64,000 nucleotides of DNA from Chenopodium formosanum. Lineage: Eukaryota; Streptophyta; Magnoliopsida; Caryophyllales; Amaranthaceae. Every line of letters starts with the position of its first letter. Position 1 is the stretch's first letter. Below the pieces are notes generated by a model. That model saw nothing but the letters and a program-made list of their open reading frames with translations, was not told the origin of the DNA and made no database searches. The stretch lies in assembly GCA_024500155.1 (NCBI GenBank), contig CM044858.1, positions 5,146,001 to 5,210,000 on the forward strand. The letters are read 5' to 3'. The position numbers and the translations under genes are program-made. Of this stretch, positions 12,501 through 23,446 are shown piece after piece.

Positions 12501-13225
12501 ATTTCCAATTCATCTCATTTGACCTAATAGGGCTTTCAGAAGAGGGCTACTGAAGGAGGAAAGTGACATGATAAATTTTTTATTAGTCCAAGTCTGCTCT
12601 AACAGACTGCAATTTAGTGATTTTCTACGATGTTTACCGCCTTACCGGTCTAGGCTAGGAATACATGACATAGCTTAATCTGAAAAAATCCGTCTTTTTC
12701 TTCCTTCCTGTTAAATTCAGGCAAAAGTTAGTTCAGCCATAATAACTAAGAAATAGTTTCACCTTAAAAATATTGTTTATAAAAGTTCAGTTCAGCAAAA
12801 AAGAATATAGCTCAGCGAAAATTTTGAAAAAAACCCTGCTCTACATATGTTAGATGCTGCTAATTTGGAATTTGCCATGATCACTATTGGCTTTGTATGA
12901 CTATTATTTGTCTGTGATCAAGGTGCAATTTTTTTTGGTCATCATACATATAACTGTTGCAGCATGCTTTGTGCTCTATCTAATTAACAGCTGTCCTCAT
13001 TGGCAATTACAGATGCAAGCAATTTTTAGGATCGGGAAGGGTGAGGCACCTCCCATCCCTGATACTTTGTCCAAAGATGCTCGTGATTTTATCCAGCAAT
13101 GTCTACGTGTGAATCCAAATGATCGTCCTACAGCGGCTGAGCTCTTGGAACATCCATTTTTACGGAGACAACTTCATGCTCCATTAGGCTCAGAGTCACC
13201 TATGATGCGCGGAAGATCAATTTGA
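4631..13225 (+). CDS. MEKK1: MEKK1-type mitogen-activated protein kinase kinase kinase
   Basis: Cytosolic Ser/Thr kinase at the top of a MAP kinase cascade; MEKK1 relatives phosphorylate MKK1/2-type kinases in stress and immune signalling. Exons: 4631-5598, 6138-6222, 6412-6474, 6630-6787, 7992-8064, 8196-8255, 10983-11093, 13013-13225; all junctions are GT-AG and in frame, giving 576 aa. The N-terminal ~300 residues are regulatory and match Arabidopsis MEKK1 in blocks (PKLVRRNAAKNFDY; a Gly-rich stretch followed by KGDRPP; SCSFTT). The kinase domain spans about 303-561: glycine loop GRGSFG 310-315, catalytic Lys331, HRDIKSAN 424-431, DFG 444-446, activation segment with Ser458 and Thr462, MAPE 466-469. 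The frame extends upstream only to a non-ATG codon, so ATG 4631 (MHHLSG) is taken as start. Intron 6 (2.7 kb) carries a hAT element. Orthology to MEKK1 rather than a close paralogue is inference. Confidence 0.93.
7169..7190. repeat. G22 homopolymer after a GT microsatellite
   Basis: A (GT)n run at about 7150 runs into 22 consecutive G within MEKK1 intron 4. On the transcript this G tract could fold as a G-quadruplex; that is inference. Confidence 0.9.
8697..9346. mobile_element. Non-autonomous hAT element (650 bp) in MEKK1 intron 6
   Basis: The element starts CAGGGGCAGAG and ends CTTCGCCCCTG, a short imperfect inverted repeat. A perfect 8-bp target duplication TTAGCTAG flanks it (8689-8696 and 9347-9354), diagnostic of the hAT superfamily. 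There is no transposase frame. The 8-of-8 duplication suggests a fairly recent insertion. It carries a tRNA-like segment at about 8845-8905. Confidence 0.9.
8845..8905 (+). repeat. tRNA-like (SINE-head) segment inside the hAT element
   Basis: TTGGTATGTTGGTTAAGG resembles an A box and GTGTTCAAATCC a B box, about 25 bases apart, as in a tRNA-derived RNA polymerase III promoter. A T-rich stretch follows. It may be a SINE fragment captured by the hAT element or a chance match. Confidence 0.4.
9476..9519. repeat. Long poly(T) tract in MEKK1 intron 6
   Basis: About 40 nearly uninterrupted T lie shortly after the hAT element. It may be the tail of a minus-strand retroposon, but no body or target duplication was identified. 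Confidence 0.6.
11651..11669. repeat. C19 tract in MEKK1 intron 7
   Basis: Nineteen consecutive C, one of six long C or G runs in the window. See the C35 tract at 19017. Confidence 0.85.
11911..12240. mobile_element. Probable Tourist-like MITE in MEKK1 intron 7
   Basis: The left end GGGTGTTGCTTGGTA and the inverse of the right end (GGCACCGTTTGGTTTGA) are similar. The flanks ATA (11908-11910) and TTA (12241-12243) fit a decayed 3-bp target duplication. The interior is rich in GGAAAA/TTTTCC. Termini and duplication are imperfect, so this is less sure than the other MITEs. Confidence 0.5.
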
Positions 13226-15578
13226 GTCTCTTGTCATTTGTGATTATTTTGTGGAGGTGAGTGCATCTTAGGTTTTCTTAGGCTAAAATTTATAACATGC
13301 ATGCCCACCGCCATTTATTAAAGTTTTAAATGAGAAGAAAAAATAAGCTAGAAGAGTATCCAACTCTTTCTGCTGATATTGTCATTTTAGCAGTTGTATT
13401 TACAATGCTGCAGCTCAATCAAACTATCTCACCTCGCTGGCATATGGCGGTGGCACTGAAAATTGACACATAATTTTTTGGTGGTCTTTGGCGGAAGGGT
13501 GGGTCATGTCAAAATCTGAAATGTGGGATATCCACTCAAACATCAACCAATTTCGGACAAAGGCTTTTTTAAATTATTAATCATCTGCATGACCCACGAT
13601 CATGGCATATTTCTAAATTCGAACAATGAATATCCTGTCTCTTATTGGCCATCTGAGCATCATGTACTAAAGATCTCGAGAGTACGGGTTGTGGGCCTGT
13701 AGTCTAAATAGTATACCATTGTACTGGTTTCAGTTTTCACATATTTGTTGAAACTTTTAACACAGAACTCGCTTAAAATTCAGTAACTTTATCCTCTCCC
13801 ATTAGTCTTGTGATATTATATAACTCATTTGCACTCTCTGTTGAGGCTGTTCCTCTTGTTAATGGATGTTTCCTCCTTGATGGCAGATAATATGTATATC
13901 TGGAGTTGCAACGTGTTCAGCAGAGTGTATCGAATAATTGAGTGACATATTTGATTCCTGTATGCAAGATTATCCATCTGAAAGAAAAGAAAAAACCAAA
14001 AAGTCAGAGGGATCTCTGTACACATCATCCTCTGGATGAGTTATTAAATGGTCCTGGATGGCTGGCTAGCCCTGCCAGCGTGCTTTGATTCCTACCTCGC
14101 GTGATTCCAACTCCCTTAATTCAGGGATATTAAAAATGCAGAGGAAAATCTGTAATATAATAGTGTAGGTTTTGGGGCTGTGTTTGTATCTGTGATCTGA
14201 AAATTAGTTAGCATATGATGATGGAATCTTGATTTATGAATGATAGTTTATTACTGTATGTAGGAAGATGGTTTAGGCTATTGTACATAACTGTAATTTT
14301 TTTGTCAGAATCAGTTTGTACTCGTTCATTATTCAGATCTATCCTGTGATGATTGTATGTTGTTCCTTCTCTTTTACTTCTATAGCCCGTACTCATATCG
14401 TGTTCGCTTCTTTTGGGAATTTTATATTTTTATACAAGAGTTTTAAATCCTTTGTAGAATTGGTTTAATACTTTTCTAGGGATTATTAAGCAAAGTTCTT
14501 TATGACAGGTTATTTAGCAACTTCAGCCATTTTTTTATACGAGTATTGTTTCACAATTTGTCAACTACATTCTTTTTAATAGTTATAGATCTATAGTTGC
14601 AAGTAATAAGAAACGAAGATGATATGTTTTTATTTCCATTTGGATATATAAAATCTACAGTTGGACAACTAGTCACAACTCGAGCTAATATTTGTGGTTG
14701 GATTAACATTTGCCATCACCTAATCAATCGCTAAATCATCCTAATCAAAGTTAGGCAATGCCGTATTGGTCACTACTTGCGACTAGTGGTATATATATAA
14801 TCTATTAATTTTGCTTAAAGACCCTTATTAATACTTTGGTAGTAATACGCTGTACTTGCTTGTCTATCAATCCAAGTTCAAGTTCAAGTTCAAGTTCCGT
14901 TCTGTATTTTGGAATAAACGTCATATTGAAAAGTATATTCTAAATTTGTAATGTCCTAATTTGTCATTTCACAGATTATGGACTTGTTGAGTTGTGGGTT
15001 GCTTTCTCTCTCATCATTCCATCCATATTTCTCTCTCCTGGCAGATGGCGTAAAAATGTCACATAATGACTTTATTGAGGTGGTAGAAGTAAAGTCATAC
15101 AGCCACCCAACTTCTTTTGGCTTTGGCATCTTTTTTACAGTACATCTACTTAAATTAATGTTAAACTCTACAAATGAGCTACTATTCTATTCTAAACATT
15201 AATTACCTCATCCATTGTTTTATACGGTTAAATAGCTACATTAGAAAATTTACATAAACACTCTTTTATCAACTTTTGTGATACATACATTTATGAAAAT
15301 ACAATCACGTAAAATTTTATCAATATTAATTTTGAAATTTATAACAAAATTTTGAGTGGGTTGGTGTTTTTAATACTTTAATAGATAGATATCCATATCC
15401 GCTTTTATCATTTTATATGTTACAATTTTTTACTATAGTTTTGGGGTTGCATATATCATTTTTCTTAAAAATATGTCATTTTCCTTTAATATACTTTGTG
15501 TAGATATTACTCTTTCCATTGAAATACTTGTCAAATTATATAAACTCGATATTATTAAACACCCATCATAATTTTTAA
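13226..15578. other. MEKK1-type 3' flank and intergenic space
   Basis: GTGAGTGC at 13257, shortly after the stop codon, could be a donor for a 3' UTR intron, with GC-richer leader-like sequence resuming at about 13835-14180. This is inference. Beyond that the sequence is AT-rich and holds a short (AAGTTC)n run at about 14875-14896. No gene was supported. Confidence 0.45.
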
Positions 15579-16199
15579 TCTATAAACCTATACTAAAAGC
15601 AAATAAGTAATGACACTTGTCACTACTTTATGAAAATTTTTCCCGCCTTTTTGTTTTTTTCCCTTTTTTTTTTCTCCTATCTTTTATTTAAGGAAATTAA
15701 AGAAAACAATTGGAAGGTGCAACATATTAAGTTAATAACATATTATATAAGTAATATAAATAAGTCAACCATACGATTCACAAATCTGTACAAAATATTA
15801 AATATTTTAAATTTAAATCAAAGCTTGACAAAAATTGTGTTATACTAAACATTTTACATACTATATCAATACTAGCTAAATATAACTTTGTCTTTACATA
15901 TAAAATAATTAATAGTTTCATAGATCAAATAAGAAGAAGAAGAAAAAAAAAAAAGAGGCTTTGGATAAAGCTCGATATAGGGCTAATATTTTAAGATGAT
16001 AAAAAAAACCAAAGGGAATGAAAGAGATACAATGTGAATGCTCCAATATGTCTAAAACTGAGTAAGGTTATATATATTGAACTATTGCTTTACTTTTTTT
16101 TTTTTTTTTTTTTTTTTGAATTTATTTGTTACACATAATTAATGTAAAATGATTTTTTTAAAAATTTATAACCGTGCATGGCACGGGACTTAAAACTAG
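15579..16199 (+). mobile_element. Short non-autonomous Helitron (621 bp)
   Basis: The 5' end TCTATAAACC follows an A at 15578. The 3' end has a hairpin CCGTGC-ATG-GCACGG, then nine bases, then CTAG, followed by T at 16200. Insertion between A and T without a target duplication, TC start and hairpin plus CTRR end are the defining Helitron features. No Rep/helicase coding capacity. A related copy lies at 26176-26523. Confidence 0.8.
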
Positions 16200-17489
16200 T
16201 TATAACTAAAGATCCAACATAATTTTTTAATTATAATTAGAGATCCATCATTCACCATTTCAATTAGAATGAGATTTATTGTTATTTTATTATTATTATT
16301 AATACGAGTACAATAATACACCGAATAATCATTACTCCATAAATCCGTATTAAAACAAATACGGGTAGCATAATAAAAAATTAAAAGGGTAGTATAATGA
16401 TACAAATTACAAGTATATTTGTATACAGTATACAGTATAGGCATACGCAAAGTAGCGTGGTCACCTTTTTCTGGAACGTGAGCGAAGATCGGAGTTTGCC
16501 TATCAACTCTCTCCGCTCTTCCCTCCTCATTTTTATTCTTATTTTATCATTTTTTATTTATTCTTAATCTCTTCTTCTTCTCTTAATCTTTCTCTCTCTA
16601 CATTCCTCTCATCTCACTTTCTCTCTCCTCTTCGATTGACGTCTTCGGACCAAATACCAGGTACTCTCTCCAATTTCATTCTAGATTTCTAGGGTTTCAT
16701 TTCCATATCTAATTTTTCCGCGATTTTTGCCATTTTATTGTTTTTGCGATCTCTATTTTGCGGTTATTCGCTATTACGTAATGAATCAATGATAGATGTG
16801 ATTAATTGATTGTACTTCTTGTATTTGTGCTGAAAAGTATGAATCTTTGTGAATTTGGCGTTAATGAAGTTTGTATCGTTTCGAGGAAGTTTGCTGGGAT
16901 TGTTGTTGTGAATTTGAGTGTGCTGTGATTCTTTTGGGCCTAATTGAGATCTTTGACTGATTACTCATGGAGTTATACTGTTCAAGTTCATCGTTTTACA
17001 GCCGAATAAGTAATTTGCATCTTCTTGCTAATTTGCTATCCATAGTCTGTAGGAAGGCCTGTAAATTGAGAATGGAAAGGGTCAAAATCTGTTAAGTTTG
17101 AGCTTTGATTAGGTTTGTTTGGTTTCGATTGTTGTCGAGAAATGCTACCTTTCTTTTAGCTTTGTTGTGGCTAAATTGGGTGATTGAAGGTTCTGGTGAG
17201 TGGATTATGTAGAGGAGTTTATGATGCTGCCTTGTACGATGTGTAAAATTAGTTTTGTTATTGTTTTGTGTGCAATTCTTCTATAATATCTTCAACTATA
17301 GAAATTGATCGGATTTCACGAAGTACATTGCAGAGTTGCAGTTATTGTTTTTGTTAGGCGGTGCATTGCTCCCTTTAAAATATTCAAATGTAGTTAAATA
17401 AAGTTGTTAACCGTTCTTCATTTTTATGTGAAGTGATTTGGCTAGCTGAGATTAATTCATAGAGTTGTGTTAAAAACATAACAAATTTA

Positions 17490-17533
<44 letters not shown>

Positions 17534-18254
17534 ATTGGTTTCTCTATGCATGATCTATGTTAATGAGGCACATGCTATTGGTAGAGTTATGTTTTCACAG
17601 ACTTTACTTAAGATCTATTTATATGCCATCATTAATGAGTTAATTTTTTCTTACATTTCTCTTCAAGCACGTCTTTTAGGTGTCATATTATGACATAATG
17701 GTTGGTTTTCATTGTTTAAATTAGAATGCTTCAAATTTATTGTGTTTTCTTGGTTATAATAATTGTTGTCTTTGATGGGACGAATCCTATCTTGCTAAGT
17801 TTCTTGGTAAATAGGGCTGCTTTGGTTTTGCCAGTAACCTTTGAAGCTTTTTCTATAAATATTGGTTCAGTGATAAATTTACTGCATGTTTGATGGGTAT
17901 TTATTAGTGCTACGAAGGTGTATGTATATAATTAGCTAATTGGAAGGTCTGAAACTTAAGGAAGCTCAAGGGGAAGTGTTTTCTCTGAAGGATCAGAAAC
18001 CCCCTTCCTCATGATCTTAAGAGTTTCAAATGATAGTTTTCCTCTAAATTTTTTTTCAAATAAACAAAACTAATTATAATTTCCTTTTATGTACTACCAC
18101 TATTTAAGAAATATAGTGACACACTGACACTTTCTATTTTCATGCCCACAACCCCTTCCTCTGGATTTTAAGAGCCTCTCTTATTTTATCCACCTTTTTA
18201 TTACACCTACTTATCACATCAATACCTTCTCTCCTATTGTCTTAATTTTGTGAA

Positions 18255-18490
18255 GCAATAAGTGTTGAATCTTTTTGACACAGAGTTTGTAAATATTTAT
18301 GTTTGTAATTGCAATTTTTAGATATCAAAATATATGATTGTAAATATTTATGTTTGTAAATGCAATTTTTAGATATCTTTTTGACACAGAGTTTGTAAAT
18401 ATTTATGTTTGTAAATGCAATTTTAAAATATATGCCTCTGTTTCTAAATATCAATCTTTTTGACACAGTGTTTGTAAATATTTATGCTTT
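18255..18490. repeat. Tandem repeat in the DUF1644 leader intron
   Basis: The block TTTGTAAATATTTATG occurs at least four times, twice or more with an upstream CTTTTTGACACAG and a downstream TTGCAATTTTTAGATATC. Repeat spacing alternates near 56 and 60 bases, with a higher-order unit of about 115 bases. A 74-codon antisense frame across it is a by-product of the repeat. Confidence 0.85.
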
Positions 18491-19015
18491 AGGCTTTGCA
18501 GTTCCATATATCTTTATTGTATAAAATTTGTTAATAATATGTCAATGTTTTCGTGTTACATAGTTGTAAATTCCATTAGAATGTTAGATTGATGTGAGGC
18601 AGTAGTGTTTTTGTTTATGCTTTTATTGCAATTGCTGGCCATGTAGGTTTTTTTGTTTTCCTTGTGAAGTTCTGGCACCTATTAGTTGGTAATTGTAGTT
18701 ACAAATTACTTGCAAAGATCAATGCCTTCATGGGTTAAATGAACTTTCTTAAGCTAGATGACTGAATTGGAAGGAATTTTGGGAAACCACTTAACCACTG
18801 TCTCTGGTCAGTCAGAATCTGGACCTTCCACTGGTACTCAGCTCTCTGTTCTCAATTGTCAATGGTGGTATACCTCTATTTTTGTATGCTGACTTAGCTC
18901 TTTTGCTTTCTTAAGCCTGTCTAATCACTGATGAAACCCTTTTTTGACTTTATGTGGGAGTAGCGGACTTGGACTGTTTTAGAATTTAGATGAGATACAA
19001 CATGCTATGAGTCCT

Positions 19016-19016
<1 letters not shown>

Positions 19017-19051
<35 letters not shown>

Positions 19052-19068
19052 TTTTTTTTTTTTTTTTT
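19017..19068. repeat. C35-T17 homopolymer junction
   Basis: Thirty-five consecutive C are followed directly by 17 T inside the DUF1644 leader intron. Other long C or G runs lie at 673-685 (C13), 7169 (G22), 11651 (C19), 19448 (G16) and 28353 (C24). Such tracts can form i-motif/G-quadruplex structure and are prone to sequencing length error. Confidence 0.9.
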
Positions 19069-20238
19069 GAGATAGATTGCCTTTGAAGCTGTGTATATGT
19101 TAACTGAGGAGCTAAACTGATCATTGTAGGAGCCCGAACTTAAGTGTATATGTTAATGCATCTGCTTGCGGAATAATTGAATTCTAGGTCTAGCCTTGAT
19201 GTCTTCCCTTTCTTTAATACAGTGAGAATATTCAGTACATCTAAGGGTTTATGTTTTGTTTATCTGAATAAGAGGGTTATTTGTACCGACAAATATTATT
19301 TCTTGATCATAGTCTGCTGTATGTTTTGTTTATTTTGTATTTTATAATTGAAGGCAGTGTCTCTTGCTTCCTTAATGGCTCATCAGGAACAACCTTCCAA
19401 ACCAAAAGGGTTCAAAAGTAGGTTTACGGTGTTGGCTATAAATAGGCGGGGGGGGGGGGGGGGTGGAGAGTAGGAATACTGAGAATTTAAACCCGGGATT
19501 CTCTGCTTTAGTTTTCATGGGTATGTATACTGAGAATTTCTTGTACTTCGTGGTATTTGAGCATCATGTATGTAGGTTCTATTACTGTTTAACATCAGTA
19601 TTCCTAATCCTTTCATGTTCTTTCATTATGGTTTCGCTTATGGTTGGCAACATATAAATAATGGATTAATGGATATCGTAGTCATCTCATTGCAAATCTG
19701 TTGGACTTGTAAATGTTACTTTTTGTTAGAAATTTGTGATCTACTAGCTATTGAGGCAAGTATTCATTTAATTTCAATTTTAAAGTTAAGCTGAGCTGTG
19801 GTCAGACTTGTCATTCATGAGAGTAGAGTATTAATTTCTTCTTGATTCTGAAATTGGAATGGAACTTTAGCAAGTACTATGAGGATATCGGTTTGATGAT
19901 TTAATTCAGAAACTAGAAACATAACAAATTGTGAAGGGACTCGCTGACTCTGTAACAAATGGATTGAAAATTTAGATCTCGTTGTTGGCTTTTATGGATT
20001 TACTGATTGTTACATCAAGCATTTTTGTTATATCTATCTTCTTCTCTTTCTCAAATCTATATTTTATTTTTATTTTTATTTATAAGATGAGGTTCTTGCT
20101 GTTTGTATGCCAAGATGTATTGCTGTGTTAGCATTGCCACAAGTCTTCGAGGATAACCAGATGATAGCTGTTCTTTTAATTAGTACAATAATTATCATTC
20201 TTTATGTGGAGTTCTTTCTTACGATTTCAGGTTTATTT

Positions 20239-21195
20239 ATGGCGAAAGTTAGCAGGGTAAGGCGTCTGAAGTACAGATGCCGCAATGGCAAAGCAGAACG
20301 ATTGCAGATTCCGTCCTGCTCTCACAAGATCTTCAAAGACATGAAGAAGCCTTCTAAGCTTTCAGAGAAGAAAGATTGGGAGGATGCTACTTGCTCGGTT
20401 TGCATGGAGTCCCCGCACAATGCAGTTCTTCTGCTTTGTTCCTCTTACAACAAAGGCTGTCGTCCCTACATGTGCGCCACTGGCTATCGTTTTTCTAATT
20501 GTCTTGACCAGTATAAGAATGCATACGCAAAGGCAACTCCCGGTTCTATCACTCCTGACCTCAATGCTGAATGGCCTGAGGAAAAGATGGAAGCATCCGA
20601 GCTTCTGTGCCCCCTCTGCCGTGGGCAGGTGAAGGGCTGGACCTTGGTTGAGCCTGCTCGGAAATATCTGAACAAGAAGAAACGAACATGCATGCAGGAG
20701 AATTGCTCTTTTGTAGGGAACTACAAACAGCTGAAGAAGCATGTCAAAAATGATCATCCTTGGGCACGACCCAGGGAAGTGGACCCGTCCCTTGAAGCAA
20801 AATGGAAAAGCCTGGAGAGGGAAAGAGAACTGAGTGATGTCATGAGCACTTTCTCCCCAGGTACTATTGTTTTGGGGGACTATGTTATTGATCCAAACTT
20901 TAACCCCTTCATTAGAGATTATGCTGTGGATATGGAAGACTTGTTGGACAATGATCTTGGGACTTTTGGGGCAAGTAGAATCAGGAGCGGTGGATTTCAG
21001 TTGCACAGGACATCTGGGATTAATTACGAGTCATATGACGACGACGATGATGACGACGACGACGACGATGATGTCAACGATGGAATTCAACGTAATTCAG
21101 CCTTTGGTAGAGGAGATGATATGATCCCACTTAGCCGTCATCATAGAAGAATGTTGTTTATGGGAAGGTCCCGACGGAGGAGGCGACGTGACTGA
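20239..21195 (+). CDS. DUF1644 zinc-finger family protein
   Basis: A 318-aa plant-specific protein of the DUF1644 family; rice members have been linked to salt and drought responses, but the molecular role is not established. One coding exon, preceded by a splice acceptor at 20230. The open frame runs on upstream into the intron, but ATG 20239 (MAKVSRVRR) is the first ATG after the acceptor and matches the family start. Seen: a basic N-terminus; CSVCMES with Cys52/Cys55 opening a RING-like Cys-rich region; a second CPLC pair near 124-127; CMQENC...H...H, a C2H2-like finger; the conserved HPWARPREVDP; a run of 12 Asp at about 267-278; and an Arg-rich end. The acidic and basic tails suggest nuclear or nucleic-acid work, which is inference. 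Confidence 0.92.
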   Translation: MAKVSRVRRLKYRCRNGKAERLQIPSCSHKIFKDMKKPSKLSEKKDWEDATCSVCMESPHNAVLLLCSSYNKGCRPYMCATGYRFSNCLDQYKNAYAKATPGSITPDLNAEWPEEKMEASELLCPLCRGQVKGWTLVEPARKYLNKKKRTCMQENCSFVGNYKQLKKHVKNDHPWARPREVDPSLEAKWKSLERERELSDVMSTFSPGTIVLGDYVIDPNFNPFIRDYAVDMEDLLDNDLGTFGASRIRSGGFQLHRTSGINYESYDDDDDDDDDDDDVNDGIQRNSAFGRGDDMIPLSRHHRRMLFMGRSRRRRRRD

Positions 21196-22215
21196 CCTTT
21201 GTACAAAATCAGCAGCGCTCTTTTGGTCCCCCCCTTAAAAACCCTGGCGAAGTGGTTTTTGATCATAATTCGACTTCTACAATTGTTTGGGGGCCATATC
21301 TTCCAAGGCAGTGCGAATGCAAGTAGAAGTGAATCTTTCCTTTGTTTATTTAAGGTGGTTAAATTGAACATATTGTGATTCTAGATACGGGTTTATAAAT
21401 TTCTCTCATGATTTGGCCTTGTAGGGATAGACCTCGAAAACTTTACTTTGTTACCGGCCGTGTTTGGCGGGTCTCATTTTTAATGCTTGTTTGTGCATAG
21501 TGAACATTGACCTGTAGGATACATCGTTCAGGTACATTTGATTCTCTTTAACACCAATCAAGGAAAATTACTCCTGACCCTAATTTTTAGTTTCTAGTTT
21601 CTCTTTGTATTTAGCAGAAATCTTTGCAGGTTCTTCATGTTGGGGAGCCTTGTCTTTGATTAGATTTGAACATCGGGTTTGTTCATATGTACAGTTGTAT
21701 TTGTGCTTTATGCATTATAAATTGTAATTGAACTTGAAAAGTCAGGCAAATTATTTCATGCACCTGAGTTCCTGAGTGTATTCACGATGGCGCTCCTGGT
21801 TCAGTGAATAATTGATGTGTGCAGCATGGTATGAACCAGACCGTGAGTACCCTTGGAATTATAATTGATCAGGGAAAGTTAACATCTTTTGTGCACTTGA
21901 GTGTATCCAGTATGCTACTCTTAGTTCAGTGACTGCCTGATGTATGCAGAGCACGGTATGAGCCAGACCATGAGCACCCTTTTGGATACTTTGAGGTGCA
22001 CATTTTTAACTTTTACAAGTAACACTATAATTTATATAGCTTGAATATGCATGATTCAAAGTCACAAATTCACAATGTCATGTTTTCATGTACATATTTA
22101 CAGATATGCATAGTTAAGCAAAAATAATTGAACATTATACAACAAAATAGTTGAACATCATTCAGATCATTTTTGTTAAACATCAAAGTGTGTACTACAT
22201 CGTATATCAAATAGT
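21196..22215. other. DUF1644 3' flank, convergent intergenic space
   Basis: The space lies between the plus-strand DUF1644 gene and the minus-strand gene at 22216. It holds the likely 3' UTR and a diverged duplication at 21755-21985. No further gene was seen. Confidence 0.55.
21755..21985. repeat. Diverged tandem duplication, about 135 bp unit
   Basis: Two similar segments follow one another: each has GCAC(C/T)TGAGT, a GTTCAGTGA block, TGATGT(G/A)TGCAG, GGTATGA(A/G)CCAGACC and TGAG(T/C)ACCC. Divergence is roughly a fifth of positions by eye. It lies downstream of the DUF1644 stop codon. Confidence 0.75.
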
Positions 22216-23029
22216 TTATGAATTATTGCGTAAATCTTGATATTGATCGTCGTTTCGATCAAACCCCCCTTTGTTGCACTTGCTACCACATGAAAATTGC
22301 TTCAGCACATAGCCCAATTTCTGCCAGACAAAAGAAACAAAGAAAACAATGCAGCAATTATAAGAGTTCATCATCAGATAGTACTACTACCTAAGAGATT
22401 AGAGAATTTAGAAATGACACTTCAAAATCAGAATGTAGTCTAACCTTAGAAACCTTACTACACCTTCCCCTGCCTCGGCGAGGGGAAGGGGGTGTTCGGT
22501 ATCTGTTTTCACGGTCTCTTGATTCGACGTTTTCGTATTTCCATGTCTTTTTCTTTCCTCTACCAAATAACCTCCCAAAGGAGAATTTGAGTGCTTTTAG
22601 ACGTGCAAACCATCTTCTTCTTTTCTACATAAAAATTTATTCACAATCAACTAATATTTACCATTTCAATGAATATAACATGTACAAGTATACATCAATA
22701 TTAAATGTTAATCCTACAAAATAATAATAATAATAATCATGCACTAATCAAATGATATTTGTGATTACCTTGGGTTTATTGGGTAGATTTGAAAAAACTG
22801 TAGGGCTATGATCATGTTGAATCTGTTGGGACCCCACATTTCGGAGGTGATGAGCGTAGGCCAAGAGGTCAGCACGGCGGTCATAGCCGCATGATGGTGT
22901 GGTTGATTTAGGGATGATAGTTCTAATCTTCCGAGGCCGAGGCCGCGGCCCAGAAGTAGATGATTCCTCATACACTGTGACTATAACACCATTAACACTC
23001 CATTTTTGTTGTTTTTCCAGCTTACCCAT
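22216..23029 (-). CDS. Small basic protein of unknown function, 3 exons
   Basis: I do not recognise this gene. Exons on the minus strand: 23029-22769, 22624-22454 (or to 22445) and 22320-22216, stop TAA. Splices are AAG|GTAATC, GTAG|AAAAGAAG, AAG|GTTTCT (or AAG|GTTAGA, nine bases later, also in frame) and GGCAG|AAATTG; all keep one frame, giving 178 or 181 aa. Seen: an N-terminal GKLEKQQKW; a Pro/Arg stretch GPRPRPRK; a CGYDRRADLLAYAHHLR segment that looks helical; a strongly basic KRRRWFARLKALK at the start of exon 2; and a Cys-containing FSCGSKCN near the end. No signal peptide or membrane segment. Basic clusters suggest a nuclear protein, but that is inference. Three in-frame exons with a shared reading frame argue for a real gene. 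Confidence 0.72.
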
Positions 23030-23446
23030 TTTTTCTGCCTGTTTTTTCTCCTAATTTTGATTTGTTGGAATTTCAATCCAAGATGTGATTAGCACAAAGT
23101 CTTGTATCACTAACCTAAAAATAGGATCTTCCAGATTTGACAATAAATCTGATGTTTCCATATGATCATAAATCAAATTAATGTGCAGAGTGATTAATTT
23201 GGAAAGAAAAATAAATTAAATATTAAAAGGGAAAAAAAAAAAAAAAACAACCACTCCATTGGAGAGGGATTTTTTTTTTTTTTTTTTTTCGCCTTGAAGT
23301 TTTAACAATTTGGTCAGCAACAACTGATCAAGGTGACACCTCAATGACTAACCTCAAGGAATGTCCCACTGAGACACTGACTCCAAAAAGGACAGGAAGA
23401 AAAGATCTTTATAACTAACTTAAATGAAGACAACCAACTAGAGTAA

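Larger units (their letters stand above)
16480..20230 (+). other. Leader exon and 3.6 kb leader intron of the DUF1644 gene
   Basis: A CT-rich leader (about 16500-16660) ends ACCAG|GTACTC at 16660/16661. The matching acceptor GATTTCAG ends at 20230, eight bases before the ATG at 20239. The intron holds a T-tract (about 17493-17530), tandem repeats at 18.25-18.49 kb and a C35T17 tract. Long first introns in plant leaders often boost or pattern expression; that role is inference here. Confidence 0.65.

Noticed and set aside
18242..18466. Antisense 74-codon frame with internal repeats
   Set aside because: The repeated peptide only mirrors the AT-rich tandem DNA repeat in the intron.
20107..20238. 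44-residue N-terminal extension of the DUF1644 frame
   Set aside because: It lies upstream of the splice acceptor at 20230 and is hydrophobic intron translation; the family begins at MAKVSR.
20362..21006. 214-codon antisense open frame
   Set aside because: It is a shadow of the DUF1644 coding exon on the other strand with no recognisable domain.
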